Shown piece by piece: positions 24,172-32,419 of a DNA stretch of 42,203 nt. The translations under genes and the position numbers were made by a program. The first letter of the stretch is position 1, and every line of letters begins with the position of its first letter. The notes below the pieces were generated by a model. That model was given only the letters and a program-made list of their open reading frames with translations, did no database searches and was not told the DNA's origin. The stretch is from Eubacteriaceae bacterium (GTDB taxonomy: Bacteria > Bacillota > Clostridia > Peptostreptococcales > Anaerovoracaceae), in assembly GCA_022652985.1 (NCBI GenBank), contig JALCRY010000015.1, forward strand, positions 1 to 42,203, read 5' to 3'.

Positions 24172-24906
24172 CTATTTGGCAGGTGTCTCAGCCGGTGCGG
24201 CGATCGGGTCTGCGCCCGGTGTGCCCTTGGCCAGATATCTGTAGATGACTGCCGCCAGCGCAGCTCCGACGAGCGGCGCCAGGATGAATACCCATACCTG
24301 CTGCAGTGCGACTCCGCCTGAAAGCAGTGCAGGGCCGAGGCTCCTGGCAGGATTGACCGATGTGCCGGTGAACGGAACACCGAAGATATGAACGAGTGTG
24401 AGCGTGAGGCCGATAACGAGTCCGGCGACATTGCTGAATTCAGGCTTGGCTGTGACTCCGAGCACGGCAATGACAAAGACGAATGTGAGAATTACTTCCA
24501 CGAGGAATGCCACGCCCGCATTGATGCCCATCGCGCTCTGCGCGCCGTAGCCGTTGGTGCCCAGTGCGTCATTACTGCCGAGGATGAGCACGAGGACTCC
24601 CGCGGCGAGGATGCCGCCGATGACCTGCGCGACGATATAGCCCCAGAAATCCTTGCGCGTCATTCTGCCCGAAAGCAGCATGCCGAAAGAAACGGCCGGG
24701 TTGATGTGACAGCCGGAAATATTACCGATCGAATATGCCATGGCAACGATCGTCAGACCGAATGCAAAAGCGATGAGCAGCGTCGAGTATGCCAGAGGGA
24801 GCCCCTGTCCCGAGTTGCCCAGCAATGTATTGGCAGCCACTGCGCTTCCGCAGCCGAATGCTGTCAGTACGAACGTGCCTATGCATTCCGCGATATACTT
24901 TTTCAT
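24172..24906 (-). CDS. Aquaporin/MIP-family channel, AqpZ-like
   Basis: A 244-residue six-helix channel. Both half-helix signatures are present: INPAVSFG after helix 2 and VNPARSLGPAL after helix 5, the latter with the selectivity Arg. GCHINPAV and HIFGVPFTGTSVNPARS fit water-selective AqpZ-type channels better than glycerol facilitators, which carry Asp after the second NPAR. The start is ATG 24906, since AGGAGG is nine bases upstream; the in-frame extension to 25071 is hydrophilic and unrelated. A short Ala/Pro-rich tail ends the protein. Confidence 0.93.
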   Translation of the reverse strand: MKKYIAECIGTFVLTAFGCGSAVAANTLLGNSGQGLPLAYSTLLIAFAFGLTIVAMAYSIGNISGCHINPAVSFGMLLSGRMTRKDFWGYIVAQVIGGILAAGVLVLILGSNDALGTNGYGAQSAMGINAGVAFLVEVILTFVFVIAVLGVTAKPEFSNVAGLVIGLTLTLVHIFGVPFTGTSVNPARSLGPALLSGGVALQQVWVFILAPLVGAALAAVIYRYLAKGTPGADPIAAPAETPAK

Positions 24907-25034
24907 GTGAATTACCTCCTGATATGATCCTATAATTCCTTTTGTAAATATAATGTTAAGAAATATTTTACCACATATAGGCCGGCAGTTGTACATTTGC
25001 TCATTAAATATCTCTGTCTGCGCTGTGCATCCCG

Positions 25035-25043
25035 TGTTATAAT
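25035..25043 (+). promoter_or_regulatory. Extended -10 directly in front of a start codon
   Basis: TGTTATAAT (25035-25043) matches an extended -10. The expected transcription start, about seven bases on, falls on the A of the ATG at 25050. The mRNA would be leaderless, consistent with the absence of any ribosome site before this gene. Confidence 0.5.
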
Positions 25044-25049
25044 CAAAAC

Positions 25050-25526
25050 ATGATTGCAGCATTATCAACAACTTTCTGGGGAAAGATCATAGCGACCGTG
25101 CTCACATCGATGCTTCCTGTAGCGGAACTCCGCGGCGGACTGCCGTTCGGTGTCGGACTGGGCCTGCCGGTATGGGCCGCTCTCATTGCGTCCATTATCG
25201 GCAACATGATCCCGATACCTTTCCTGCTGCTGTTTCTCGACCGCATCTTCAACTGGATGCGGACTTTCGAAAAACCCGGAGAATGGGCGCGCAAGCTCGA
25301 AGAAAAAGGCCATCTCAAAGGAAATAAGATGACCCGTTACGGCGCACTCGGTCTGATGATACTCGTCGCCATCCCGCTTCCGGGAACAGGCGCCTGGACA
25401 GGCGCGCTTGTCGCGACCGTCCTGGAAATGAGTTTCAAAAAATCGATATGGCCCATATTCGCCGGCGTCTGCATCGCCGGTCTTATCGTTGCCGTAATAA
25501 CCTACGGCGCTGTCAGCATTTTCTGA
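25050..25526 (+). CDS. COG2426-family small membrane protein (putative small multidrug export protein)
   Basis: A 158-residue protein with about four hydrophobic segments. It carries the conserved SMLPVAELRGGLPFGVGLGL near the N-terminus, GNMIPIPFLLLFLDRIFNWM, and LMILVAIPLPGTGAWTGALV. The paired E-R-G-G and PLPGTGAW blocks are the family signature and resemble DedA-like re-entrant loops. The drug-export name is inherited and poorly tested. It converges on hisIE with a single base between the two stop codons. Confidence 0.88.
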   Translation: MIAALSTTFWGKIIATVLTSMLPVAELRGGLPFGVGLGLPVWAALIASIIGNMIPIPFLLLFLDRIFNWMRTFEKPGEWARKLEEKGHLKGNKMTRYGALGLMILVAIPLPGTGAWTGALVATVLEMSFKKSIWPIFAGVCIAGLIVAVITYGAVSIF

Positions 25527-25527
25527 T

Positions 25528-26226
25528 CTAGTCTTCCTCGCCGCCCAGACGTTCCTGCTTGACCTTGTGGTCGATCACGTGACGTTTCGCGAGCTCGGCC
25601 GTTACCGCATCCAGCGGGATGCCGGCCTCGACCATCATTACCATTACATGATAAGCAAGATCCGCGACCTCGTAGATCGTCTCTTTTTTGTCGCCCTTCT
25701 GGCCCGCGATTATTACTTCGGTGCTTTCCTCGCCGACCTTTTTCAGGATCTTCTCCATGCCCTTGTCGAACAGATATGTCGTATAGCTGCCCTCTTTCGG
25801 GTCGGTTTTTCTGCCGCTGATGAGGTCGTAAAGATCATCGTATGAGAACGGATTCTGTCCCTCGCTCTGATACACTCCGTTGAAGAAGCAGCTGTCCGCG
25901 CCGGTATGGCAGGCCGGTCCGTCCTTGATGACCTGCACCACGAGCGCGTCGCTGTCGCAGTCTGCAGTAATATTCACGACCGTCTGGAAGTTCCCCGATG
26001 TCTCGCCCTTGCGCCAGAGTTCGCGGCGGCTCCTGCTCCAGAAACAGGTGCGTCCCTCCTTCAGCGTGATCCCCAGGCTTTCCTTGTTCATGTAAGCCAG
26101 CGTGAGGACCTTCTTCGAAAAGAAATCCTGCACGATCGCAGGCACGAGGCCTTTTTCGTCAAACTTCACGGCGGCGAGCGCCTCTTCATTTACAATTCCT
26201 TTTAATATATCTTTTTCGTTTTCCAT
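25528..26226 (-). CDS. hisIE: Bifunctional phosphoribosyl-AMP cyclohydrolase / phosphoribosyl-ATP pyrophosphatase
   Basis: A 232-residue fusion that catalyses steps two and three of histidine synthesis. The N-terminal HisI domain has [18 protein letters not shown], metal-binding [11 protein letters not shown], and Cys/His in [12 protein letters not shown]. The C-terminal HisE helical domain (about 130-232) includes [11 protein letters not shown] and [13 protein letters not shown]. Last gene of the histidine operon, 40 bases after hisF. No terminator fits between it and the convergent COG2426 gene. Confidence 0.96.
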   Translation of the reverse strand: MENEKDILKGIVNEEALAAVKFDEKGLVPAIVQDFFSKKVLTLAYMNKESLGITLKEGRTCFWSRSRRELWRKGETSGNFQTVVNITADCDSDALVVQVIKDGPACHTGADSCFFNGVYQSEGQNPFSYDDLYDLISGRKTDPKEGSYTTYLFDKGMEKILKKVGEESTEVIIAGQKGDKKETIYEVADLAYHVMVMMVEAGIPLDAVTAELAKRHVIDHKVKQERLGGEED

Positions 26227-26266
26227 TATTGTTCCTTCCCTGTCTGTCCGGCCGGCCCGGATCCGC

Positions 26267-27022
26267 CTAAATGCGGACTTCGATTCCTTCGCTGCGGAGA
26301 TATTTCTTCAGATCGCCGATGTTCACTTCTTTAAAATGGAAGATGCTGGCCGCAAGTCCCGCGTCCATCCCGTCATGCCGGAACAGTTCCGCGAAATCTT
26401 CCATCTTGCCTGCACCGCCCGAGGCTATTATCGGCACCGAGACCTTCGAGGCGACGAGATCAAGAAGTTCGAGATCGAAGCCTTCCTTCACGCCGTCCGT
26501 ATCGATGCTGTTTATTACCAGTTCGCCTGCGCCGCGCGCGACGCCGTCCACGATCCACTGGATCGCGTCTATCCCGGTATCCGTCCGGCCGCCGTCTGTG
26601 TAGAGATGGAAATCACCGTCCACACGCTTGATGTCAGTTGACAGAACAACGCACTGATCGCCGTAGAGCTTCGCCGCCTCGCCGATCAGCTCCGGGTTCC
26701 TGATAGCGCCGCTGTTGACGCTGACCTTGTCCGCGCCGCACTTGAGCACCCTGTCGAAATCATCGATCGTATTGATGCCGCCGCCCACAGTAAGCGGGAT
26801 GAATATCTGCGATGCTACGCTGGTCAGAACATCCGCGAATATTTTTCTTCCTTCTATGCTGGCCGTAATGTCGTAGAAGACCAGTTCGTCCGCGCCGCTC
26901 TCGTTATAGAAAGCCGCCATTTCGACCGGGTCCGCGACCGCGCGTACGCCCTTGAAGTTCACGCCTTTTACGACCTGTCCGTCTTTAATGTCCAGACAAG
27001 GGACAATCCTTTTTGTGATCAT
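26267..27022 (-). CDS. hisF: Imidazole glycerol phosphate synthase, cyclase subunit
   Basis: A 251-residue TIM barrel that uses ammonia from HisH to form imidazole glycerol phosphate and AICAR. Catalytic Asp residues D11 ([15 protein letters not shown]) and D129 (LSTDIKR) are present, and the phosphate-binding loops include LTVGGGI and [13 protein letters not shown]. Its start overlaps the hisA stop by four bases. Confidence 0.97.
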   Translation of the reverse strand: MITKRIVPCLDIKDGQVVKGVNFKGVRAVADPVEMAAFYNESGADELVFYDITASIEGRKIFADVLTSVASQIFIPLTVGGGINTIDDFDRVLKCGADKVSVNSGAIRNPELIGEAAKLYGDQCVVLSTDIKRVDGDFHLYTDGGRTDTGIDAIQWIVDGVARGAGELVINSIDTDGVKEGFDLELLDLVASKVSVPIIASGGAGKMEDFAELFRHDGMDAGLAASIFHFKEVNIGDLKKYLRSEGIEVRI

Positions 27023-27738
27023 TGCTTCTCTCCGCTGAGTTCTATTGCTTTGGCGAGATCCAGGCTGCCGCTGTAAAGCGCCTTCCCGAGGATCGCCGCG
27101 TATGTTATATCTTTCAGTTCAGTGATCTCCGACTCGAAGCTGATGCCTCCCGACGCCGTGATCTTCAGGCCGCAGATCTCTCTGAGCTTTTTGTAGGCGG
27201 CAATATTGGTGCCGCCGAGGCCGCCGTCCTTTGCGATATCCGTATATATTACTGCCTCGACCCCGATGCTTTCGAGGTATCTGCAGAATTCGAAGCTGTC
27301 CTCGTCAGTGACCGTCTTCCAGCCGTGGATCGCAACTTTGCCGTCCTTCGCGTCGACTCCGACAGCGATCCTGCCGCCGTATTTCTGCACCATCGCCTCG
27401 AGAAAGTCTCTGTCCTCGACCGCCGCCGAACCGAGTATCACTCTGCCGACACCGGCGTCGAGATACTGCATTATACATTCTTCATCTCTGATGCCGCCGC
27501 CGACTTCGACATACATATCCGTGCTTTCGACGATCGCCTTTATCGTGGTGAAATTCTTCAGCACGCCATCCTTCGCCCCGTCGAGATCGACGAGATGGAG
27601 ATACCTTGCGCCGGCGTCCCTGAAGCCCCCGGCCACACTGACCGGATCGTCATTATATACCGTTTTCTGATCGTAATCGCCTTTCACGAGCCTGACCGCC
27701 TTGCCGTCGATCAGATCGATCGCGGGAAAAATTTTCAT
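27019..27738 (-). CDS. hisA: ProFAR isomerase
   Basis: A 239-residue TIM barrel carrying out the Amadori isomerisation before the HisF/HisH step. Catalytic D8 (FPAIDLIDGKAVRL) and D129/D167 (VGVDAKDGK, YTDIAKDGG) are present, as are phosphate loops VEVGGGIR and ITASGGIS. A GGAGG site and the octamer GCAGTAAT span the short gap from hisH to this start codon. Confidence 0.97.
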   Translation of the reverse strand: MKIFPAIDLIDGKAVRLVKGDYDQKTVYNDDPVSVAGGFRDAGARYLHLVDLDGAKDGVLKNFTTIKAIVESTDMYVEVGGGIRDEECIMQYLDAGVGRVILGSAAVEDRDFLEAMVQKYGGRIAVGVDAKDGKVAIHGWKTVTDEDSFEFCRYLESIGVEAVIYTDIAKDGGLGGTNIAAYKKLREICGLKITASGGISFESEITELKDITYAAILGKALYSGSLDLAKAIELSGEKQ

Positions 27739-27751
27739 TACTGCCCCTCCG

Positions 27752-28357
27752 TTACTGTTCGCTGAAAGCTCTGAGAATATTGAGTCCTGCGCTGCCGCTC
27801 TTTTCCGGGTGGAACTGGGTCCCGCAGACGTTGCCTTTTCTCACTACTGCAGTAATGTCCGTGCCGTAGCTGGTCGTGGCTGCGGTGTATTCCCCCTTGC
27901 GCGCGTAATATCCGTGGACGAAATAAACATAATCGCCTTCTTTTATATACTTGAACAGCGGGTCGTCCTTTTCGAACTTCAGGCTGTTCCATCCTATCTG
28001 CGGGATCTTGAGGTCCGGGCTTATGTCACCTTCAAGCGGCACAATGTCTCCCGGCACCAGGCCGAGTCCTCTGAACTCCCCGTATTCGAAGCTGCGCTCG
28101 AACAGCAGCTGCATGCCGAGACAGATGCCCATCAGCGGTTTGCCTGCAGCGGCCTGCTCCATCAGTGTGTCCACGAGACCTGTCGCATAGAGCTTCTTGC
28201 TCGCGTCCTCGAACGCTCCGACGCCCGGGAGGATGATCCTGTCGGCCGCCTCGATGTCTTCTTTTTTATTGGTCACCAGGGTCTCGACCCCGATATATTT
28301 CAGTGATGATGCGAGTGAGAACAGATTGCCCACTCCGTAATCTATTATCGCTATCAT
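27752..28357 (-). CDS. hisH: Imidazole glycerol phosphate synthase, glutamine amidotransferase subunit
   Basis: A 201-residue class I amidotransferase that frees ammonia from glutamine for HisF. The catalytic triad is complete: C79 in GICLGMQLLF, H183 and E185 in QFHPEKSG. The oxyanion region PGVGAFEDA is present. It follows hisB with no intergenic base. Confidence 0.97.
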   Translation of the reverse strand: MIAIIDYGVGNLFSLASSLKYIGVETLVTNKKEDIEAADRIILPGVGAFEDASKKLYATGLVDTLMEQAAAGKPLMGICLGMQLLFERSFEYGEFRGLGLVPGDIVPLEGDISPDLKIPQIGWNSLKFEKDDPLFKYIKEGDYVYFVHGYYARKGEYTAATTSYGTDITAVVRKGNVCGTQFHPEKSGSAGLNILRAFSEQ

Positions 28358-28972
28358 TTACAGTACTCCTTTAGTCGACGGCACTTCGTCTGCGAACTTC
28401 GGATCTATCGACACAGCCTTGGCCAGCGCTCTGGCCAGACCCTTGAACATGGCCTCCAGGATGTGATGGCTGTTCGTCCCGGCAAATTCCAGCACGTGAA
28501 CAGTCAGACCCAGCTCGCGGGAAAAACCGATGAGGAATTCCTCGGCCAGTTCAGTATCGAAGTCTCCGACTTTTTCCGTCGGGACCTCCAGGTCATAGTT
28601 GACCGCCGCTCTGCCGCTCAGGTCGAGCGAAACCAGTACGAGCGCCTCATCCATCGGCAGCAGCTGGTCGCCGTAACGGACGATGCCTTTCTTGTCCCCA
28701 AGCGCTTCTCTGAACGCCTGCCCGAGCGATATCCCGATGTCTTCTACGGAATGATGATAGTCGACCTCCGTGTCTCCGTCGCATTCTATTTTCAGGTCGA
28801 ACCTGCCGTGACGCGCGAACAGTTCCATCATGTGATCGAAGAATCCGCATCCCGTGTCGATGTCATAAACGCCTCTGCCGTCGAGATCCAGTGTAATATT
28901 GATATTAGTCTCATTAGTGTTTCTCGTTATTTCGCTTACTCTTTTATTTTCGCCTTTTCCGCTTTTCCTCAT
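28358..28972 (-). CDS. hisB: Imidazoleglycerol-phosphate dehydratase
   Basis: A 204-residue monofunctional manganese enzyme making imidazole acetol phosphate. The metal-binding His clusters are intact: GCGFFDHMMELFARHG, DYHHSVEDIGI and SHHILEAMFKGLARAL. There is no phosphatase domain of the enterobacterial HisB type. AAGGAGG lies in the end of hisC, and the start overlaps the hisC stop by four bases. Confidence 0.97.
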   Translation of the reverse strand: MRKSGKGENKRVSEITRNTNETNINITLDLDGRGVYDIDTGCGFFDHMMELFARHGRFDLKIECDGDTEVDYHHSVEDIGISLGQAFREALGDKKGIVRYGDQLLPMDEALVLVSLDLSGRAAVNYDLEVPTEKVGDFDTELAEEFLIGFSRELGLTVHVLEFAGTNSHHILEAMFKGLARALAKAVSIDPKFADEVPSTKGVL

Positions 28973-30039
28973 TTTCCGGCCTCCTTCAAAATCTCCTCTG
29001 TTGCCTCGAGGAGCAGATCCATGTCTTCATCGGTCCCCATAGTGATCCTCACATAATCTCTGATCGGATCCTTGTCGAAATACCTTACTATTATATTCCT
29101 TTTCCTCAGTTCATGGAAATAATCGGCGCCCGCTATCCTGCCGCTCCTGGCGAAAACGAAATTGGTCTTTGAATCCGGGATCGTGAATCCCAGCTCCTCC
29201 ATGGCAGCAATGAACCTTTTTCTCGTCGCCATTATCCTGCCGCGGGTCGCTTCGAAATACTCAGTGTCACGCACTCCCGCCGCCGCCACGGCCAGCGCTA
29301 TCCTGTCGACATTGTACGGGTTGAAGCTGAACTTCACGCGTTTCATGTCGCTGATAATATCTTCGCATCCCATGCACCAGCCGACGCGCAGGCCCGCCAG
29401 ACCGAGACTCTTCGAAAGAGTACGTATTACCATAAGATTATCATATTTCTTAATGAGCGGCGCCGCCGTCTCCGCACCGAAATCGACATACGCCTCATCG
29501 ATCACGACGAGAGTGTCGCTGTTCGCCTGCAGAAGCTCTTCGATCTCGCCGAGACTGAGCGCCAGCCCCGTCGGCGCGTTCGGATTGGCTATTACCACCG
29601 TCCCCGGCACGCCCTTGTATTTTTCTATATCAACGGAAAGATCTTCTTCGAGCGGGATCTCATGTCCTTCGCAGCCGAAAACATCGTTGAACACCGGATA
29701 GAAACCGTAGCTCGTTTCCGGGAACCAGATCCGCTTCCCGAACGCCATGAACATGAACGCCAGGATCTCGTCCGACCCGTTACCGATCATTATCTCCGCC
29801 GGCGCCACGCCGCAGTTCTCCGCGATCGCAGCCACCAGATCCGAACCGTCCGGATCCGGATACAGCCTCAGCGATCCCGCATCCGCATTCGCCAGCGCCT
29901 CGGCCGCCTTCGGGCTCGGCCCGTAAGGATTTTCATTCGTATTCAGTTTTACCAGTCTGCCTACGACCTTCGGCTGCTCGCCCGGCGTATACGGCTCAAG
30001 ATTCCTGAGTTCCTCATTTAAAAATCTGCTCATCTTCAT
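28969..30039 (-). CDS. hisC: Histidinol-phosphate aminotransferase
   Basis: A 356-residue PLP enzyme converting imidazole acetol phosphate and glutamate to histidinol phosphate. It has NTNENPYGPSP at the N-terminus, ANPNAPTG, IDEAYVDFG, the Schiff-base K210 in RTLSKSLGLAGLRVGW, and R218. The ATG at 30039 overlaps the hisG stop by four bases. The ATG two codons later (30033) has better spacing from the AAGGG site and may be the real start. Confidence 0.96.
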   Translation of the reverse strand: MKMSRFLNEELRNLEPYTPGEQPKVVGRLVKLNTNENPYGPSPKAAEALANADAGSLRLYPDPDGSDLVAAIAENCGVAPAEIMIGNGSDEILAFMFMAFGKRIWFPETSYGFYPVFNDVFGCEGHEIPLEEDLSVDIEKYKGVPGTVVIANPNAPTGLALSLGEIEELLQANSDTLVVIDEAYVDFGAETAAPLIKKYDNLMVIRTLSKSLGLAGLRVGWCMGCEDIISDMKRVKFSFNPYNVDRIALAVAAAGVRDTEYFEATRGRIMATRKRFIAAMEELGFTIPDSKTNFVFARSGRIAGADYFHELRKRNIIVRYFDKDPIRDYVRITMGTDEDMDLLLEATEEILKEAGK

Positions 30040-30665
30040 TTCCCTTCTTCCAGCTGATCTCCGAGCTTCGTCACCATTTCACTGATGATCCTGTTCTGAA
30101 ATTTGAAGCTCGATTTGTTCGCGATAAATCTCGCGCTTATATCCTTGAATGCGTCAATGACCACGAGGTCGTTCGCCTTCAGCGTATTGCCCGTCTCGAC
30201 GATATCCACTATTACATCCGACAGTCCCGTGATCGGTCCAAGCTCGATGCTGCCGCGCAGATATATGATTTCCATGTCCCGGTTCCGTTCGCTGTAATAA
30301 TGTTTCGCGACGTTGACGTATTTCGTGGCTACGCGCAGTGTGCTCGATCTGTCGTCAGCGAATCCTCTCGGCGCCGCAACGCACATCCGGCATTTCCCGA
30401 TCCCCAGATCGAGAAGCTCATACACATCCGGCTCTGTCTCGAGGAGAATATCCTTGCCGACAATGCCGACATCAGCCGCATGATGTTCTACATATACCTG
30501 CACATCCCCCGGTTTTACCAGCAGATAGCGCAGACCCTTCTTTTTATTTTCAATTACGAGTTCCCTGTTGATGTCGTTGTACGCCGGGCAGTCGAATCCC
30601 GCCTGGTCGAGCATCGAATAGACCGAGTCCCCGAGTCTTCCTTTCGGAAGCGCTATATTAAGCAT
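30036..30665 (-). CDS. hisG: ATP phosphoribosyltransferase, short catalytic form
   Basis: A 209-residue HisG of the short type, lacking the C-terminal regulatory domain of the long form, so it needs HisZ for activity and histidine feedback. It begins NIALPKGRLGDSVYSML and contains ADVGIVGKDILLE and the PRPP-binding-like SDVIVDIVETGNTLKAN. It lies 13 bases after hisZ, as expected for partners in one complex. Confidence 0.96.
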   Translation of the reverse strand: MLNIALPKGRLGDSVYSMLDQAGFDCPAYNDINRELVIENKKKGLRYLLVKPGDVQVYVEHHAADVGIVGKDILLETEPDVYELLDLGIGKCRMCVAAPRGFADDRSSTLRVATKYVNVAKHYYSERNRDMEIIYLRGSIELGPITGLSDVIVDIVETGNTLKANDLVVIDAFKDISARFIANKSSFKFQNRIISEMVTKLGDQLEEGK

Positions 30666-30678
30666 GTTGCGATCCTTT

Positions 30679-31797
30679 CTATTTCTTTTCCGTCAGTACG
30701 CCGTCCTTCAGCCTGTAAATCTTCCTGCACTTGAGACCCTTCGGCCTGCTCCTTTCAGCCCTCGCGCTCATCCCCTGCTTCCGCAGCGAAGTAATAGCCT
30801 TGGCCACATTCGCGATCTGCTCCTTCGCCCCGTAAAGCATCAGAGCGTCAACGTCGTATTTCTCTTCTTCCGTCCTGAGCAGGCTCACCTCGTTGAGATA
30901 AAGTCCGAATCCGATGGCGCCGGTCGCTCTGCCGAACTTCGTCATCGCCTTGTCGTACTGCCCGCCCGCGAGCACATGCTTAGCCAGCTCTTCGAAATAT
31001 CCCTTGAAAATAATACCGTTGTAATAATTCGTGTCATTGACCAGCGAAAGGTCTATCTGCACGTTGTCGGCAGCGTCCATAGCCTTGAGCACATCCGTAA
31101 TGCGCTCAAGCTGATCGAGCCCCTCCTGCATCTCTTCATTTATTACCAGCCTCCGCGCGCGCTTCAGCGTCTGCTTCACCGGTCCGAACAGCGACGGGAT
31201 CTCCTTTAAATCGTCGATCCTCTCCTCGGGAACGCCGATCTTCCTCGCGACCTTCACGATCCCCGGCGCATTCTTGCTCCTGATGAGATTCAGCATATGC
31301 ACATAATCATCATATCTGAGCCCCAGATCCTTCAGCAGCTCCGTCACGAAGCTCATATGCGAGATCTCGAGAATATAGTTTTTGTCGATGCTCTTCAGCG
31401 TCTTGACCGCCAGCGCGACGACCTCCGTAATGCAGTAATCATCCACATTCCCGAGGCATTCCAGCCCCATCTGCTCGATCTCCACAAAGTTGTTCCCTTC
31501 GCGGTCCTCTCTGTAAACGTTCTCGATATAATAAAGCTTTTCGCTCGACTGCAGATCCGCATGCGAATCCTTGATGATGCTCAGCGTCACATCCGGCTTG
31601 AGCGCCATAAGTCTTCCGTCCAGATCCGTGAAAGTCAGGACCTTGTCCCCGGACAGAAAATCCATGTTCGACGCATACAGCCCGTACTCCTCGAACTTGC
31701 CCATCTTGTATTTCCTGTACCCGAACTGTTCATACAGCGCCCGCAGTTCCAGCGTCGCCTTTTCGGCCGGTTTCAGTTTTGCTTTTCTGTTTACCAT
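30679..31797 (-). CDS. hisZ: ATP phosphoribosyltransferase regulatory subunit
   Basis: A 372-residue histidyl-tRNA synthetase paralogue with no aminoacylation role, which completes and regulates short HisG. The class II core is visible in VTLSIIKDSHADLQSSEKLY, YIENVYREDREGNNFVEIEQ and the Gly-rich HVLAGGQYDKAMTKFG. The C-terminal part is shortened compared with true HisRS. ATG 31797 is taken as start; a GTG two codons upstream is possible and the ribosome site is weak. First gene of the operon, about 165 bases after the promoter. Confidence 0.94.
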   Translation of the reverse strand: MVNRKAKLKPAEKATLELRALYEQFGYRKYKMGKFEEYGLYASNMDFLSGDKVLTFTDLDGRLMALKPDVTLSIIKDSHADLQSSEKLYYIENVYREDREGNNFVEIEQMGLECLGNVDDYCITEVVALAVKTLKSIDKNYILEISHMSFVTELLKDLGLRYDDYVHMLNLIRSKNAPGIVKVARKIGVPEERIDDLKEIPSLFGPVKQTLKRARRLVINEEMQEGLDQLERITDVLKAMDAADNVQIDLSLVNDTNYYNGIIFKGYFEELAKHVLAGGQYDKAMTKFGRATGAIGFGLYLNEVSLLRTEEEKYDVDALMLYGAKEQIANVAKAITSLRKQGMSARAERSRPKGLKCRKIYRLKDGVLTEKK

Positions 31798-31928
31798 TTC
31801 CACTCTTTTCTCTTTTCTCTGATTTATCGTCTGAACCGGCCGCCTGAACGGCTTGTTCTCTGACCCGGCCGCGCACTGCGGCCTTCCTTTGATTTTACAT
31901 CATTTCGGATGAATAATCCATGTGTTGC

Positions 31929-31950
31929 TTTAACGCGTTAACGCGTTAAA
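31929..31950. promoter_or_regulatory. 22-bp palindrome with two overlapping TAACGCGTTA units
   Basis: A perfect palindrome made of two TAACGCGTTA units sharing their ends (31931-31949), flanked by TT and AA. It lies about 20 bases after the -10 of the histidine operon, where a bound repressor would block elongation or initiation. The same unit occurs in the leader of the amino acid ABC operon (6564-6573). In RNA the surrounding CCATGTG/CACATGG can also form a stem. Confidence 0.65.
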
Positions 31951-31970
31951 TAGATGAAGCACATGGTGAC

Positions 31971-31999
31971 ATTATACTGGCCTGACCACCGAATGTCAA
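31971..31999 (-). promoter_or_regulatory. Consensus promoter of the histidine operon
   Basis: On the minus strand a perfect TTGACA (31994-31999) and a perfect TATAAT (31971-31976) have a 17-base spacer. GTCAGGCC in the spacer is one arm of an inverted repeat whose other arm lies at 32031-32038. No T-box was found in the leader. Confidence 0.9.
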
Positions 32000-32120
32000 C
32001 CCCTGTTGCTCAGGCAATAGAGATTTTTGTGTCAGGCCACCATGATTGTTACTTATCTTTGGGAAGCAGTGATGGATCATCTGCCGCCTAGACCGCAAAA
32101 AATTCATGAACCGGTTTTTG

Positions 32121-32280
32121 TGGTGTCATTTTCTGTTTTTGGTAGATTTGCACCACGATTCACTGGGCTGCAGCGATCGAGCGTTTGCTCAGAAGCAAAA
32201 TCTGGCCTTCTTCCTGGGCCGAGGGCCCGCAACCGTTGAAAAACGTGGTGCTAATTTCTACTTATTGAAAATTGACACCA
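32121..32280. repeat. Nested-palindrome repeat element, diverged copy C
   Basis: It has the architecture of copies A and B with a different arm sequence: TGGTGTCA (32121-32128) against TGACACCA (32273-32280) outside, and GCACCACG (32150-32157) against CGTGGTGC (32244-32251) inside. The core CTGGGCTGCAGCGATCGAGC (from 32163) matches the A/B core closely. It sits between the histidine operon promoter and the AT-rich cluster. The 620 bases between hisZ and the PHP gene hold only the leader, promoter, this element and a terminator. Confidence 0.65.
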
Positions 32281-32306
32281 AACATAATGTGTCTGATTGA
32301 TTTGTA

Positions 32307-32353
32307 TATAAAAAGAATGATCGCCGCACAAGTATGTACTCATGAGGGCGATC
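32307..32353 (-). terminator. Terminator of the PTS/RuBisCO-like cluster
   Basis: GATCGCC (32319-32325) pairs with GGCGATC (32347-32353) and is followed by ATTCTTTTTAT on the minus strand. It lies about 70 bases past the PHP-phosphatase stop codon, the end of the cluster. Confidence 0.75.
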
Positions 32354-32419
32354 ACCTTTCGTCATGATCTAGTGGATTCAATTTGAATGCTTACATAATT
32401 CTTTTCAGAAAATCTATAT

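Noticed and set aside
24907..25071. N-terminal extension of the aquaporin ORF
   Set aside because: The extension is not membrane-like, lies upstream of the AGGAGG site, and MIP channels normally start at the chosen ATG.
27022..27022. tRNA or rRNA genes in the window
   Set aside because: No cloverleaf-like sequence with conserved T-arm or rRNA segments was noticed anywhere; this position is only a placeholder for the whole window.
26102..27765. Long plus-strand ORFs opposite hisF and hisA
   Set aside because: Antisense shadows produced by GC-rich coding sequence; the minus-strand products match known enzymes over their full length.
31798..31970. T-box or histidine leader peptide in front of hisZ
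   Set aside because: No T-box sequence, no run of His codons and no terminator were found; the palindromic operator is the better explanation.
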